A stretch of 64,000 nucleotides of DNA. It comes from Psychroserpens jangbogonensis (lineage in GTDB: Bacteria; Bacteroidota; Bacteroidia; Flavobacteriales; Flavobacteriaceae). The position numbers were made by a program, and so were the translations under genes. The notes beneath the pieces were generated by a model. The model saw only the letters and a program-made list of their open reading frames with translations, searched no databases and was not told the origin of the DNA. Below, one piece after another: positions 37,401 through 45,149 of the stretch (the stretch's first letter is position 1; the number at the start of each line of letters is the position of its first letter). The stretch is from positions 496,001 through 560,000 of the forward strand of contig NZ_JSWG01000009.1 in NCBI RefSeq assembly GCF_000797465.1, written 5' to 3'.

Positions 37401-38855
37401 CAAGAGCAAGTAATGTTATTGTCTCAAAAGTTAGCAGACTTTACCAAAGGTGAAGCAGATGTACTTCGTAAGGCTATGGGTAAGAAGCAAATTGCAGTCC
37501 TTGATAAAATGAAGCCAAAATTTATTGAGCAAGCTAGTGCCAATGGTCATGATGCTAAAGTTCTCGAGAAAGTTTGGAAAGATTGGGAAGCTTTTGCTAG
37601 TTATGCCTTTAATAAATCCCACTCAACGTGCTATGCTTGGATTGCATACCAAACTGCTTACTTAAAAGCGCATTATCCAGCAGAATATATGGCTGCGGTA
37701 TTGTCTAATAATATGAATGATATTAAGCAGGTTACCTTTTTCATGGAAGAGTGTAAACGGATGCGATTAGATGTTTTAGGTCCAGATGTAAATGAGTCGT
37801 ATTATAAGTTTTCGGTGAACCAAGATTATGCAGTTCGCTTCGGAATGGGAGCGATTAAAGGTGTTGGTCATGGTGCGGTGATGACCATTGTTGGAAACAG
37901 AAAGAAAGATGGTCATTTCAAATCAATTTTTGATTTAGCGAAACGTATTGATCTTCGAGCTGCAAATAAAAAAGCATTTGAAAATTTAGCTTTAGCTGGT
38001 GGTTTTGACGGATTTGGAGAAGCGCATCGCGCACAATATTTTCATGATGATGGAGATAGCATTACCTTTTTGGAGAAAGCCATAAAATATGGTGCGAAAC
38101 ACCAAGAGAATGAAAATTCGGCACAAGTAAGTTTGTTTGGAGCAACTAGTGAAGTTCAAATTGACGAACCTGTTGTTCCACCTTGTGAAGAATGGGGAAC
38201 AATGGAAAAATTGGCTCAAGAGAAAGAAGTCGTAGGTGTTTATATATCTGGTCATCCACTAGACGATTTTAAAGTTGAAATGAAAACGTTTTGTAATGGT
38301 AGTCTGGCACTTTTTAATGAGTTAGAAAATTACGTTAATCGAGAAATAACCTTTGGTGGAGTCGTTACAGATGTGCAACATCGCGTGAGTAAGCAAGGCA
38401 AGGGCTGGGCCTTATTTATGGTTGAAGATTATACAGATAGTTTCGAGTTTAGAATTTTTGGAGAAGAATACCTAAAGTATCGTCACTTCTTGGTTAAGAA
38501 TAGTTTTGTCTACGTGAAGTCTTATGTAAGAGAAGGTTGGGTTAATCGTGAAACAGGGAAAAAGAGTGATCCAAGGTTGCAATTTAATAGCTTTCAGTTG
38601 TTGCATGACGTGATGGATACCTACGCAAAGAAACTGTCCATTCAACTCAATATTGATGATTTAAAAGAACAACGAATTGCCAAACTTCATGATTTATTTA
38701 AAAGTCATGATGGCAATCATGCGCTGAATTTTGTAATCTATGATAATGAAGAGGAAATTAAATTGAACCTACCAAGTAGGATCCAAAAAATCAAAATTTC
38801 ACAAGAACTTTTGGAAGAATTGGATAATGACGGAGTATACTATAAATTGAATTAA
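34470..38855 (+). CDS. dnaE: DNA polymerase III alpha subunit with fused proofreading exonuclease
   Basis: 1461 residues, about 300 longer than E. coli DnaE because of an N-terminal DnaQ-like 3'-5' exonuclease (about 1-205). Its catalytic set is intact: FDTETTGLP (DxE), NVKFDLN (Asp) and SEAHNATADVEATTR (His, Asp). The PHP domain follows (VHLHNHSQFSVLQS, about 270), then the polymerase palm with GPGRGSAAGS and PDIDIDF (about 688-694, catalytic Asp), and the C-terminal OB-fold (EITFGGVVTDVQHRVSKQGK). It is the main replicative polymerase. The fusion puts polymerisation and proofreading in one chain, as is usual in Bacteroidota. Confidence 0.96.
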   Translation: MYLIFDTETTGLPKRWDAPITDVDNWPRCIQIAWQLHDEMGNCIDHQDYLVQPEGFNIPYDAEKIHGISTELAQEQGVSLQDVLEKFNDALSKTKFVVGQNVKFDLNIMGAEFVRGDVANQLQELPVLDTCTEHTAKLCEIPGGRYGKFKLPTLTELHQFLFNAPFSEAHNATADVEATTRCFFELLRLGEYTKEQLDVQPDYFQDFNEKNPQTIQFIGLKHINLKKESAKINERLQKSQAVDISEAEIKENISGLADVDFVHLHNHSQFSVLQSTISIIDLVAVAAENDMSAVALTDHANMMGAFHFVKAVNNHNKSVQSEIAEAEEKGETSDLKEIKPILGCEFFVCEDHTDKTRKDNGYQIVLIAKNKNGYHNLAKLSSHAFVDGFYYLPRIDKKLIQQYKEDLICLTGNLYGEVPSKVLNVGENQAEEALVWWKQEFGDDLYVELMRHNQEDENRVNPVLVKLAQKHEVKLIASNNTYYCKQDDANAHDILLCVKDGEKQATPIGRGRGYRYGMPNQEYYFKSSEEMKALFRDIPEAITNIQEVVDKVEAFQLARDVLLPAFDIPEEFEDSADVADAGKRGENAYLRHLTYEGAKKRYEDLSEDIIERLDFELSVIENTGYPGYFLIVEDFIREARNMDVSVGPGRGSAAGSVVAYCLWITNIDPLKYDLLFERFLNPDRVSMPDIDIDFDDEGRSRVMDYVIEKYGSNQVAQIITYGTMAAKSSIRDTARVLDLPLFDADRIAKLIPTMSKLNKIFGLNEKELAKKFRAEDLEKVNQLLNIADGDDLESETINLARSLEGSVRNTGIHACGVIITPDDITKFVPVATAKDSDLYVTQFDNSVVEDAGLLKMDFLGLKTLTLIKDTVKIVKAKHDILLDPDSFPLDDEKTYELFQKGETVGVFQYESPGMQKHLKDLKPSVFEDLIAMNALYRPGPMEYIPSFVRRKHGDEDIEYDLPAMEEYLKETYGITVYQEQVMLLSQKLADFTKGEADVLRKAMGKKQIAVLDKMKPKFIEQASANGHDAKVLEKVWKDWEAFASYAFNKSHSTCYAWIAYQTAYLKAHYPAEYMAAVLSNNMNDIKQVTFFMEECKRMRLDVLGPDVNESYYKFSVNQDYAVRFGMGAIKGVGHGAVMTIVGNRKKDGHFKSIFDLAKRIDLRAANKKAFENLALAGGFDGFGEAHRAQYFHDDGDSITFLEKAIKYGAKHQENENSAQVSLFGATSEVQIDEPVVPPCEEWGTMEKLAQEKEVVGVYISGHPLDDFKVEMKTFCNGSLALFNELENYVNREITFGGVVTDVQHRVSKQGKGWALFMVEDYTDSFEFRIFGEEYLKYRHFLVKNSFVYVKSYVREGWVNRETGKKSDPRLQFNSFQLLHDVMDTYAKKLSIQLNIDDLKEQRIAKLHDLFKSHDGNHALNFVIYDNEEEIKLNLPSRIQKIKISQELLEELDNDGVYYKLN

Positions 38856-38867
38856 TTTAAGTGCTCG

Positions 38868-39302
38868 TTATCTGGTTTCTACATGTTTTTTTAATCGATC
38901 TGTAATAAACTTATCCCAGGTTGTCGAACAAACTTTATAACATTCTATTTTAGGAGATAGACCTACTTGATGAAATTTGATTATTGTTTTTGAATTGTCT
39001 TCAATAATTTCCCAATGTAAAATTTGTCCAATCCATTCTTTATTAAAATCAGGTTCACCATCGATACATTTCCATACGATGTCATGATTTGGAGTAAATT
39101 CAAGAATTTTGAAGGTCCACCAATGCCCATTTTCAAAATGAATAGTAAAATGACCTCCTTCTTTTTGCACTGAATTACTTGTGTTGGACCACCAAAGATT
39201 TATCCCATCGGTTAAAGCGTTAAACACGGTTTTAGCAGTTGAAGATGCTTCAATTTGTTTATGATAATTGGTGTTTGGATGAGTTACAGTATTATTAAGC
39301 AT
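38868..39302 (-). CDS. SRPBCC (START/AHSA1-like) domain protein
   Basis: 144 residues. A START-like fold is suggested by YHKQIEASSTAKTVFNALTD, the Trp-rich strands HFENGHWWTFKILEFTPNHDIVWKCID and the closing helix CSTTWDKFITDRLKKHVE. These proteins bind small hydrophobic ligands; Bacteroidota versions are commonly annotated as AHSA1 or ATPase-activator-like. It is third in an operon with an ArsR regulator and another SRPBCC protein, and its start overlaps the regulator by 8 bases. Confidence 0.8.
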   Translation of the reverse strand: MLNNTVTHPNTNYHKQIEASSTAKTVFNALTDGINLWWSNTSNSVQKEGGHFTIHFENGHWWTFKILEFTPNHDIVWKCIDGEPDFNKEWIGQILHWEIIEDNSKTIIKFHQVGLSPKIECYKVCSTTWDKFITDRLKKHVETR

Positions 39303-39624
39303 TTTTGTTCGTATTTAAATAAGTGTCTAAATTATCTAGTGAATCACCCCAGAATTGTTCATAGAATTGCATCCATTTATTTAGTTCTTTAAGTGGTTTT
39401 GCATTAGCATAACAAAAGCGTTCTCGACCTTTATTATCTAACTTAATCAAACCAGCATCTTCTAAAGTTTTGATATGTTTGGTAACACCTTGTCTGCTAA
39501 TTTCAAATTGATTTGCGATTTGAGTAATAGATAATGCTGTACTAGCAATCACTAAGGCGTGAAAAATGTCACGCCTTGTTGGATCTGCAATTGCTTTAAA
39601 TAATTGAGTGATTCTATCCTGCAT
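39295..39624 (-). CDS. ArsR-family winged-helix repressor
   Basis: 109 residues. LFKAIADPTRRDIFHALV and ITQIANQFEISRQGVTKHIKTLEDAGLI are the classic ArsR/SmtB helix-turn-helix. No metal-binding Cys pair is visible, so it probably senses something other than metal. ArsR-SRPBCC operons are widespread, and the SRPBCC proteins may bind the same ligand. It overlaps both neighbours. Confidence 0.88.
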   Translation of the reverse strand: MQDRITQLFKAIADPTRRDIFHALVIASTALSITQIANQFEISRQGVTKHIKTLEDAGLIKLDNKGRERFCYANAKPLKELNKWMQFYEQFWGDSLDNLDTYLNTNKNA

Positions 39625-40045
39625 TAACTTCTTGTTTTAAATAATCTATGAGTTGATTAATGCAACCGTTCCAGCCACCATTAAAGCTCTCAAACATGGC
39701 TATGGCTGAATCTCCAGCATAGTTAGAAATTCCTGAATGTTCTAAATGTAATTTTGTGCCTTCAGAAACAGCTTCTAATTTCCAAGTCACTGTAGTTTCT
39801 ATTTCAGTATCGGCTACAATCCACGTATATACTAGTACATACGGATTTGCTTCTTTAACGGTTCCGCTAATAGTTGTGCATCCTTTTTCGTTTACTTCTG
39901 AGGTGAATGTGTATTGATATCCTTTTTCAGCTTTAAAGTCTGCTTGAATAAACCATGATGAGATTTCTTCGGCTTTAGAAATGGCGTCCCATACTTTCTC
40001 TATAGGATGATTAAATATTTTTTCTTTTGAGATTGTGTCTTTCAT
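39614..40045 (-). CDS. SRPBCC (AHSA1-like) domain protein
   Basis: 143 residues. ISKEKIFNHPIEKVWDAISKAEEISSWF and the end HSGISNYAGDSAIAMFESFNGGWNGCINQLIDYL are typical of AHSA1-like START proteins. It is first in the SRPBCC-ArsR-SRPBCC operon and overlaps the regulator by 11 bases. It is likely regulated by the ArsR protein, but no operator could be assigned. Confidence 0.82.
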   Translation of the reverse strand: MKDTISKEKIFNHPIEKVWDAISKAEEISSWFIQADFKAEKGYQYTFTSEVNEKGCTTISGTVKEANPYVLVYTWIVADTEIETTVTWKLEAVSEGTKLHLEHSGISNYAGDSAIAMFESFNGGWNGCINQLIDYLKQEVNAG

Positions 40046-40111
40046 AATTATTCGATTTTTGATTAATAGACAACTTTATGACTGCTAAAATAAATAATAA
40101 TTTTTTAATAT

Positions 40112-40230
40112 GCAACTTTTTGGTTGCGTATTGTATTGCCTTCTTTGCGCAAAGGATGGAGCAATTGTTGGAGCTCCTTGAAGAGAGCGACTTGTGAGAG
40201 CCGGGTTTATGCGCCCAAATAAAAGTATAT
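40112..40230. repeat. Structured GC-richer intergenic segment, possible dispersed repeat
   Basis: The 298-base gap between the SRPBCC operon and trxA holds a stretch with GCAAC-TTTTTG-GTTGC (40112-40127), the 12-bp palindrome CTTTGCGCAAAG (40143-40154), and paired GGAGC/GAGCTCC blocks. It is much richer in G+C than the flanks. No convincing gene lies in it. It resembles intergenic repeat sequences I recall from flavobacterial genomes, but no second copy was found in this window. Confidence 0.3.
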
Positions 40231-40295
40231 GTTGAATCAATAACTTCATAATCAAAACAAATACATCCATTGTAAGGTTTGGCAAAATTTTTGAC

Positions 40296-40303
40296 TAATT
40301 TTG
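40296..40303 (+). promoter_or_regulatory. -7 promoter element for trxA
   Basis: TAATTTTG (TAnnTTTG) lies 41 bases before the ATG at 40344. Confidence 0.5.
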
Positions 40304-40343
40304 TGTATTAAAACGAAGTTAAACACATTTATAACATATAATT

Positions 40344-40661
40344 ATGGCATTAGAAATAACAGATGCAACGTTTGAAGAAACAGTATTAAATAGCGACAAA
40401 CCAGTAGTGGTAGATTTTTGGGCAGCTTGGTGTGGACCATGTAGAATGGTTGGACCAATCATTGATGAAATAAGTACAGAATACGATGGTAAAGCTGTCG
40501 TAGGGAAAGTAGATGTTGATGCAAATCAAGAGTTTGCAGCAAAGTATGGTGTACGTAACATTCCAACGGTTTTGGTATTCAAAAACGGTGAAGTTGTAGG
40601 ACGTCAAGTAGGAGTTGCTCCTAAAAATGCTTACACAGACGCAATCGATTCTTTATTATAA
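40344..40661 (+). CDS. trxA: Thioredoxin
   Basis: 105 residues, standard size. The redox site is WCGPC (Cys30, Cys33) within VVVDFWAAWCGPCRM, followed by the cis-Pro region RNIPTVLVFKNGE. It reduces cytoplasmic protein disulfides. It is monocistronic with its own promoter and terminator. Confidence 0.97.
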   Translation: MALEITDATFEETVLNSDKPVVVDFWAAWCGPCRMVGPIIDEISTEYDGKAVVGKVDVDANQEFAAKYGVRNIPTVLVFKNGEVVGRQVGVAPKNAYTDAIDSLL

Positions 40662-40683
40662 GATATATTCTAAAAGAAATGAT

Positions 40684-40716
40684 AAAAGGTTTGCCAGTAT
40701 GGTGAACCTTTTTTTA
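40684..40716 (+). terminator. Terminator after trxA
   Basis: AAAAGGTT / AACCTTTT stem with internal CCA/TGG pairing and a long T-tract. Confidence 0.75.
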
Positions 40717-40753
40717 TTTTTAGCTAATTATTAAGACCTAAGACAAAACATAT

Positions 40754-41299
40754 ATGAGCAAGAAAGAAAAAGCACAAGATGTAATAGACAATAAATTATT
40801 AGAAGAACGTAAAGTGTTTCTTTGGGGAATGGTGGATGATAAGTCAGCAAAGCATGTGATAGACCGTTTGATGTATTTAGATGCATTAGAGACTAAAGAC
40901 ATTCATTTATATATTAATAGTCCAGGAGGTTATGTAACATCTGGATTTGCTATGTATGATTGTATTAAGTCTTTAAATAGTGATGTGTCAACAATTTGTA
41001 CAGGATTAGCTGCGTCAATGGGATCTATATTATTATCTGTTGGAACTAAAGGAAAACGTTTTATCCAACCACATGCTCGTGTAATGATACACCAGCCAAG
41101 TGGAGGCGCTCGTGGTCAAGCGAGTGATATTGAAATTACAGCTCAAGAAATCTTAAAAACAAAAGAGTTAAGTGCAAAAATTTTGGCTGATAATTGCGGA
41201 CAAGATTTTGATAAGGTGATGAAAGATTTTAATCGTGACCATTGGATGGGAGCAGAGGAGTCTAAAGCATATGGGATTGTTGATGGTATACTAGAATAA
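40754..41299 (+). CDS. clpP: ATP-dependent Clp protease proteolytic subunit
   Basis: 181 residues. The serine-protease triad is visible: Ser88 in GLAASMGS, His113 in ARVMIHQPSGG and Asp162 in FNRDHWMGAEES. LYINSPGGYVTSGFAMYDC is the conserved strand-helix of the family. It forms the barrel that degrades proteins unfolded by ClpX or ClpA. No clp ATPase or tig gene is next to it, so it may be a second, stand-alone ClpP. A DUF58 gene follows after 4 bases. Confidence 0.9.
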   Translation: MSKKEKAQDVIDNKLLEERKVFLWGMVDDKSAKHVIDRLMYLDALETKDIHLYINSPGGYVTSGFAMYDCIKSLNSDVSTICTGLAASMGSILLSVGTKGKRFIQPHARVMIHQPSGGARGQASDIEITAQEILKTKELSAKILADNCGQDFDKVMKDFNRDHWMGAEESKAYGIVDGILE

Positions 41300-41303
41300 G
41301 CAG

Positions 41304-42233
41304 ATGAATTTACAAGCAGAACTCAATAAAGCCGGAGGATTTAAAAACCTGGAGCTTCTTGCTAAGCAAGTTGTGGAAGGGTTTATTGCAGGAATGCATA
41401 AGAGTCCGTTTCATGGGTTTTCTGCTGAGTTTGCTGAACATAAAATTTACAACCAAGGCGAAAGTACACGTCATATTGATTGGAAGTTATATGCCAAAAC
41501 TGATAAGCTCTATACTAAACGTTATGATGATGAAACTAATTTACGTTGTCATCTTATTATAGATAATAGTAGTTCGATGCATTATCCTGAAATGAAAGAT
41601 TTCAGTATTTCAAATCTTAACAAAATTGCCTTTTCGGCATTAGCGTCTGCATCTATGATGCATATATTAAAAAAGCAACGCGATGCTGTAGGCTTAAGTA
41701 TTTATAGCGATGCGTATGATTATTATGCTCCCGAAAAAGGAAGTGAACGTCATCATCAGATGTTATTGAGTCAGTTAAGTAATGCAGTCATTTCAAAACC
41801 GCTCAATAAGAAAACAGAAACGTATAAGTATCTGCATCAAATAGCAGAAAACATTCACAGGCGTTCTTTAATTTTCTTTTTTACAGACATGTTTCAAACC
41901 TCTACAGATGATGTGAAATTATTTGAAGCCTTGAGACATTTAAAGCATAATAAGCATGAAGTTGTATTATTTCATGTCATTGATAAAGAGAAAGAATTAA
42001 AGTTTGATTTTGATAATGCACCTAAACGTTTTATTGATGTAGAAACGAATGAGTTCATTAATTTGTATCCTGATACAGTTAAAGAAGGTTATGAAACTGC
42101 TGTAGAAGATTACTTTAAAGCCATTAGGTTAAAGTGTTTACAGTATCAAATTAAATATGTTGAAGCAGACATAAATCAACCTTTTAATAAGATCCTAACT
42201 ACCTACATGGTAGAGCGTCAAAAATTTATTTAA
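41304..42233 (+). CDS. DUF58 domain protein (vWA-like)
   Basis: 309 residues. EFAEHKIYNQGESTRHIDWKLYAKTDKLYTK is the DUF58 core. LIIDNSSSMHYP is a MIDAS-like DxSxS motif of vWA domains, and SLIFFFTDMFQ lies on the next strand. DUF58 proteins usually work with MoxR-type AAA ATPases in assembling surface or envelope complexes, but no MoxR gene is in this window. It is probably co-transcribed with clpP. Confidence 0.82.
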   Translation: MNLQAELNKAGGFKNLELLAKQVVEGFIAGMHKSPFHGFSAEFAEHKIYNQGESTRHIDWKLYAKTDKLYTKRYDDETNLRCHLIIDNSSSMHYPEMKDFSISNLNKIAFSALASASMMHILKKQRDAVGLSIYSDAYDYYAPEKGSERHHQMLLSQLSNAVISKPLNKKTETYKYLHQIAENIHRRSLIFFFTDMFQTSTDDVKLFEALRHLKHNKHEVVLFHVIDKEKELKFDFDNAPKRFIDVETNEFINLYPDTVKEGYETAVEDYFKAIRLKCLQYQIKYVEADINQPFNKILTTYMVERQKFI

Positions 42234-42261
42234 AAATTTTGTCAAAAATCTTTATAAAAGA

Positions 42262-42292
42262 TTTGTGATATTAAAAATCGAATGTATATTTG
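42262..42292 (+). promoter_or_regulatory. Promoter of tRNA-Asp
   Basis: TTTG (42262-42265), a 19-base spacer, and TATATTTG (42285-42292) form a full Bacteroidota -33/-7 promoter. The -7 element ends 18 bases before the tRNA. Confidence 0.65.
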
Positions 42293-42310
42293 CCCTCGCA
42301 ATAAAGCAAC

Positions 42311-42384
42311 GGTCTGGTAGTTCAGTTGGTTAGAATGTCGCCCTGTCACGGCGAAGGTCGCGGGTTCGAGTCCCGTCCAGACCG
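42311..42384 (+). tRNA. tRNA-Asp (anticodon GTC)
   Basis: 74 nt. Acceptor arms GGTCTGG (42311-42317) and CCAGACC (42377-42383) pair fully. The anticodon stem TCGCC/GGCGA closes the loop CTGTCAC with GTC at 42345-42347. The T arm reads CGGGTTCGAGTCCCG. No CCA is encoded. Its 3' end is duplicated at 50813, marking it as the integration site of the element. Confidence 0.97.
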
Positions 42385-42562
42385 CTAAAAATTGCAAAAC
42401 TAAAGCTCTAAGAAATTAGGGCTTTTTTTAAGCAATAAAAGTAGTTGTGTTGTTCTCAGAGAAATCTGAGAGTTGTAAGAAACTCAATGTTGTTGGGTTC
42501 TTACCGATGAGAAGCTTTCCTTTTTTCTGAATAAGAAAATCGGGATGCTTTTTTGTTTTATG
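42372..42562 (+). repeat. Left attachment repeat (attL side, contains tRNA 3' end)
   Basis: 191 bases starting in the T arm of tRNA-Asp at CCCGTCCAGACCGCT. Matched to 50813-51002 it shows only about four differences (G/A at 42496, G/T at 42529, and one substitution plus one indel near 42533). It includes the tRNA terminator and a CTCAGA-GAAA-TCTGAG hairpin. Confidence 0.92.
42402..42430 (+). terminator. Terminator after tRNA-Asp
   Basis: AAAGCTCTAA / TTAGGGCTTT stem (one G-T pair), GAAA loop, T7 tract. An identical copy is in the right repeat at about 50843-50871. Confidence 0.75.
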
Positions 42563-42586
42563 GCATTTCAATCTACAAATACCATC

Positions 42587-42628
42587 AAAAGGGGTATTAT
42601 TAGGGGACACTCTTTTTTCTAAAAGGGG
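42587..42628. promoter_or_regulatory. Three AGGGG repeats near the left end, possible integrase/excisionase sites
   Basis: AGGGG occurs at 42590-42594, 42602-42606 and 42624-42628; the first and third copies are part of AAAAGGGG. They lie between the attL repeat and the integrase gene, where arm-type binding sites of tyrosine recombinases are often found. This is inference. Confidence 0.3.
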
Positions 42629-42689
42629 ATGCTCTATCTTTCACAAAATCAATCAAATACATTTTTTAATAACTAAAAAACTACCAATT

Positions 42690-43904
42690 ATGCAGATAAA
42701 TAGGGTGACTATTTTATTTGTAATTTACAAAAGCAGGAAAAAGAAAGACAACACTTCTCCTATTTATTGTAGAATTACTTATAAAAAACAAAGGAAAGAG
42801 TTTGCAACTGGATACTATATAAATCCTGAGAATTGGAATAGTAAAAACCAATTTGTCAAACCACCAGAAAAAGAACATAACTTTGTAAATACACAACTAA
42901 GCCTGATTACATCTAAAATGAATCAGGCTTTTTTATTGCTTCAAGTTAATCAAGTTAATTTTGATGTAGAAGATATTTTCAGACATTACAAAGGTGAAAA
43001 GGTTAAAGCAGATTTAGGAGTCTATGAAGTTTATAATCTGTTTTTAAAATACCTAGAAAGATTAGTTGGCAAAGAGTTGAATGAAGATACTCATAAGAAA
43101 TATATAGCCTATGGTAAACATTTGAAAAGCTTCATTAAATGGAAGTATAAATCTAAAGATGTAAAACTCTCAGCCATTAAAAGCAGTTTTATAACACACT
43201 ATGAATATTACCTTAAAACTGAAAAGAACTTTGCTCAAATAACCTTAAATAAGGTGATACAAAGGTTTAGAAGGTCAATAAGGTATGCTATAGCTGAAGA
43301 TTACTTAGACAAAGACCCTTTTATGCTTTATAAAGCAAGGAGAGTTAAGAAAGAGATTGTTTATCTTTCTCAGGAAGAACTTTTAAAGCTAGAAAACAAG
43401 AATTTTGAACTTCAAAGAATACAGCAAATCAAGGATATGTTTGTGTTTTGTTGCTATACAGGATTAGCATTTAAAGAAATGATTGCTTTAACCAGAAATG
43501 ATATTATTGTAGAGTTTGATGACAACCTTTGGATAAAGGTACATAGAGTAAAAACTTCAAGAAGTTATAAAGTACCATTAATGCCACAAGCAATGAGAAT
43601 AGTGGAAAAATACCATCATGAAGATTTAGACTATGTGTTTCCAAGGGTGTCAAATCCAAAGTTTAATGCTTATTTAAAGGAAATAGCTGATGTTGTTGGA
43701 ATTAAAATCAACCTTACACATCATATTGCTAGAAAGACTTTTGCAACAACTGTATTGCTTTACAATGATGTGCCAATGGAGGTTGTATCCAAGCTTTTAG
43801 GTCATAGTAAAATGCAAACCACTCAAGAGCATTATGGAGAAGTAGTTCAGAGAAAGATTAGCGAAGAGATGATAAGACTTAATAAAAAGTTTAAAATTAG
43901 ATGA
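42690..43904 (+). CDS. int: Tyrosine recombinase/integrase of the tRNA-Asp element
   Basis: 404 residues. The N-terminal half contains a SAM-like core-binding domain (YNLFLKYLERLVGKELNEDTHKKY, about 110-135). The catalytic domain shows CYTGLAFKEMIAL, where the first catalytic Arg position reads Ala, as in many Bacteroidota integrases. VHRVKTSRSYKVPL follows, then HHIARKTFATT (His-x2-Arg, Arg about 348), LLGHSKMQTTQ and HYGEV with nucleophile Tyr about 382. It should recombine attP with the tRNA-Asp 3' end. It is transcribed inward from attL. Confidence 0.92.
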   Translation: MQINRVTILFVIYKSRKKKDNTSPIYCRITYKKQRKEFATGYYINPENWNSKNQFVKPPEKEHNFVNTQLSLITSKMNQAFLLLQVNQVNFDVEDIFRHYKGEKVKADLGVYEVYNLFLKYLERLVGKELNEDTHKKYIAYGKHLKSFIKWKYKSKDVKLSAIKSSFITHYEYYLKTEKNFAQITLNKVIQRFRRSIRYAIAEDYLDKDPFMLYKARRVKKEIVYLSQEELLKLENKNFELQRIQQIKDMFVFCCYTGLAFKEMIALTRNDIIVEFDDNLWIKVHRVKTSRSYKVPLMPQAMRIVEKYHHEDLDYVFPRVSNPKFNAYLKEIADVVGIKINLTHHIARKTFATTVLLYNDVPMEVVSKLLGHSKMQTTQEHYGEVVQRKISEEMIRLNKKFKIR

Positions 43905-43946
43905 GCTAATTAACTGTGTTGTAATATATTTATAGCACAGTTAAAT

Positions 43947-44519
43947 TTGTTTATGAAGCTTCCAAACAATCACTTTCAAGATTTCCCTATTGATTTTAAA
44001 CAAATAGACCCTAAAGATTTTTCGAAATTTGAAACAGGTAATAAGATTGTTATAAGTCCAGATGTTAATGGCTATGTAGAGGATTTAAGAGCTGATAGTT
44101 ATATTGGTATGAAATCAAAACTTTTGGAGGTACTTCAAAATTATGGAGCAGAAAATCATTTGAATTCTATGAAGCAATTGGCTCAACAGAATTTAACTGA
44201 ACATCAGTTTGCTCAGCTAATAGGTAAGTCAAGACTATACAATTATTTACCAAAAAAGGATAAGCTTGGCGTTCCAGAATTATTGCTGAATGATGGACAA
44301 ATTTCTGCTGTGGCTAAAGACTATTATTTAGATGAAAACTTTTGTAGAAATGACAATGGAGATATAAGCCTCTGGAATGTTTACAACCTCTTCACAGGAG
44401 CTAATAAGAGCTCCTATATAGACTCTTTCCTGTCAAGGAATGTCAATGCCTTTGATTTTTCAAAAGGGTTGGCTAATGCTATCAATGGTGATTCTAAATA
44501 CCATTGGTTTTTGAGTTGA
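43947..44519 (+). CDS. DUF3871-like protein, N-terminally short
   Basis: 190 residues. The C-terminal two thirds (NLTEHQFAQLIGKSRLYNYLP, LLLNDGQISAVAKDYYLDENF, ISLWNVYNLFTGANKSSYID) match the DUF3871 family found on Bacteroidota mobile elements, as I recall it. Full members are longer (about 330 residues), so the N-terminal half seems to be missing. The frame starts cleanly 42 bases after int, and the DVNGYVEDLRADS segment is in place. It could be a natural short form or a deletion product. Function unknown. Confidence 0.55.
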   Translation: MFMKLPNNHFQDFPIDFKQIDPKDFSKFETGNKIVISPDVNGYVEDLRADSYIGMKSKLLEVLQNYGAENHLNSMKQLAQQNLTEHQFAQLIGKSRLYNYLPKKDKLGVPELLLNDGQISAVAKDYYLDENFCRNDNGDISLWNVYNLFTGANKSSYIDSFLSRNVNAFDFSKGLANAINGDSKYHWFLS

Positions 44520-44524
44520 GTGAT

Positions 44525-44550
44525 GCCCAATCTTTAAGGTTGGGCTTTTC
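44525..44550 (+). terminator. Terminator after the DUF3871-like gene
   Basis: GCCCAATCTT / AAGGTTGGGC stem followed by T4 and further T-rich sequence, 6 bases after the stop. Confidence 0.75.
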
Positions 44551-44591
44551 TTTTTCTTAAGTTACAAGCAATTAATTTGCTTCTTATAGGT

Positions 44592-44831
44592 TTAATTTTT
44601 AACTATAAACTGAAAAGCTTTTGATGGGGTTTTAAGGTAATTATAAGCTCCATTTTCCCTGTAGCTTTTTGTTTTAACAACATTTGAAAAAACATCATAA
44701 AATTCTTTTTTTGTCATTTCATATGTACATTGGTCATTTGTAGAATATATGCTGATTTTATCTTCCCATGATAATTTTTCAATACTATCTCTTTTAAAAA
44801 GTAATCTTGTTGATGAATAAGTTGACTTCAT
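44592..44831 (-). CDS. Small hypothetical protein
   Basis: 79 residues, ATG at 44831. It contains STRLLFKRDSIEKLSWEDKISIYSTNDQ and MTKKEFYDVFSNVVKTKSYRENGAYNYLKTP. It looks soluble with no recognisable motif, signal peptide or membrane segment. The normal amino-acid composition and a proper start make it a probable real gene, but I do not recognise the family. Confidence 0.5.
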   Translation of the reverse strand: MKSTYSSTRLLFKRDSIEKLSWEDKISIYSTNDQCTYEMTKKEFYDVFSNVVKTKSYRENGAYNYLKTPSKAFQFIVKN

Positions 44832-44876
44832 ACTAATATTTATTTTTGCTTCTTAAACAAAAGTTTCTTTTATTCA

Positions 44877-45143
44877 TTATAACTCATTTTCTAAAATAAA
44901 CCTTTCTAATCTATCTTCGTCTAGAATTGAATAAGGTAGGAAATCAGATTCACCATATCCAGAAGCATATACTTTAATTTTAACCCCTTGTGATGATAAC
45001 CATATCATTGTCCTACCACCATGGCTTAATTTCAAAAATGTTCCATCTTTCTCTTTTTTGTAACCCATTTTCCTTATTTTTTTTTCAAATGGATTATTGG
45101 ACGCCTTAACAAAGATGTTTTTTAAAAAAGCGAATAGTTTCAT
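44877..45143 (-). CDS. Small hypothetical protein
   Basis: 88 residues. MKLFAFLKNIFVKASNNPFEKKIRKMGYKKEKDG is a basic N-terminus, followed by TFLKLSHGGRTMIWLSSQGVKIKVYASG and an acidic end (DEDRLERFILENEL). No family recognised. It lies 45 bases upstream of the 79-residue gene on the same strand and may form a unit with it. Confidence 0.5.
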   Translation of the reverse strand: MKLFAFLKNIFVKASNNPFEKKIRKMGYKKEKDGTFLKLSHGGRTMIWLSSQGVKIKVYASGYGESDFLPYSILDEDRLERFILENEL

Positions 45144-45149
45144 TTAAAT

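Noticed and set aside
40085-40285. Open frame of 66 codons on the minus strand between the ArsR operon and trxA
   Set aside because: It runs through the palindromic GC-richer segment, has an implausible composition and overlaps the trxA upstream region.
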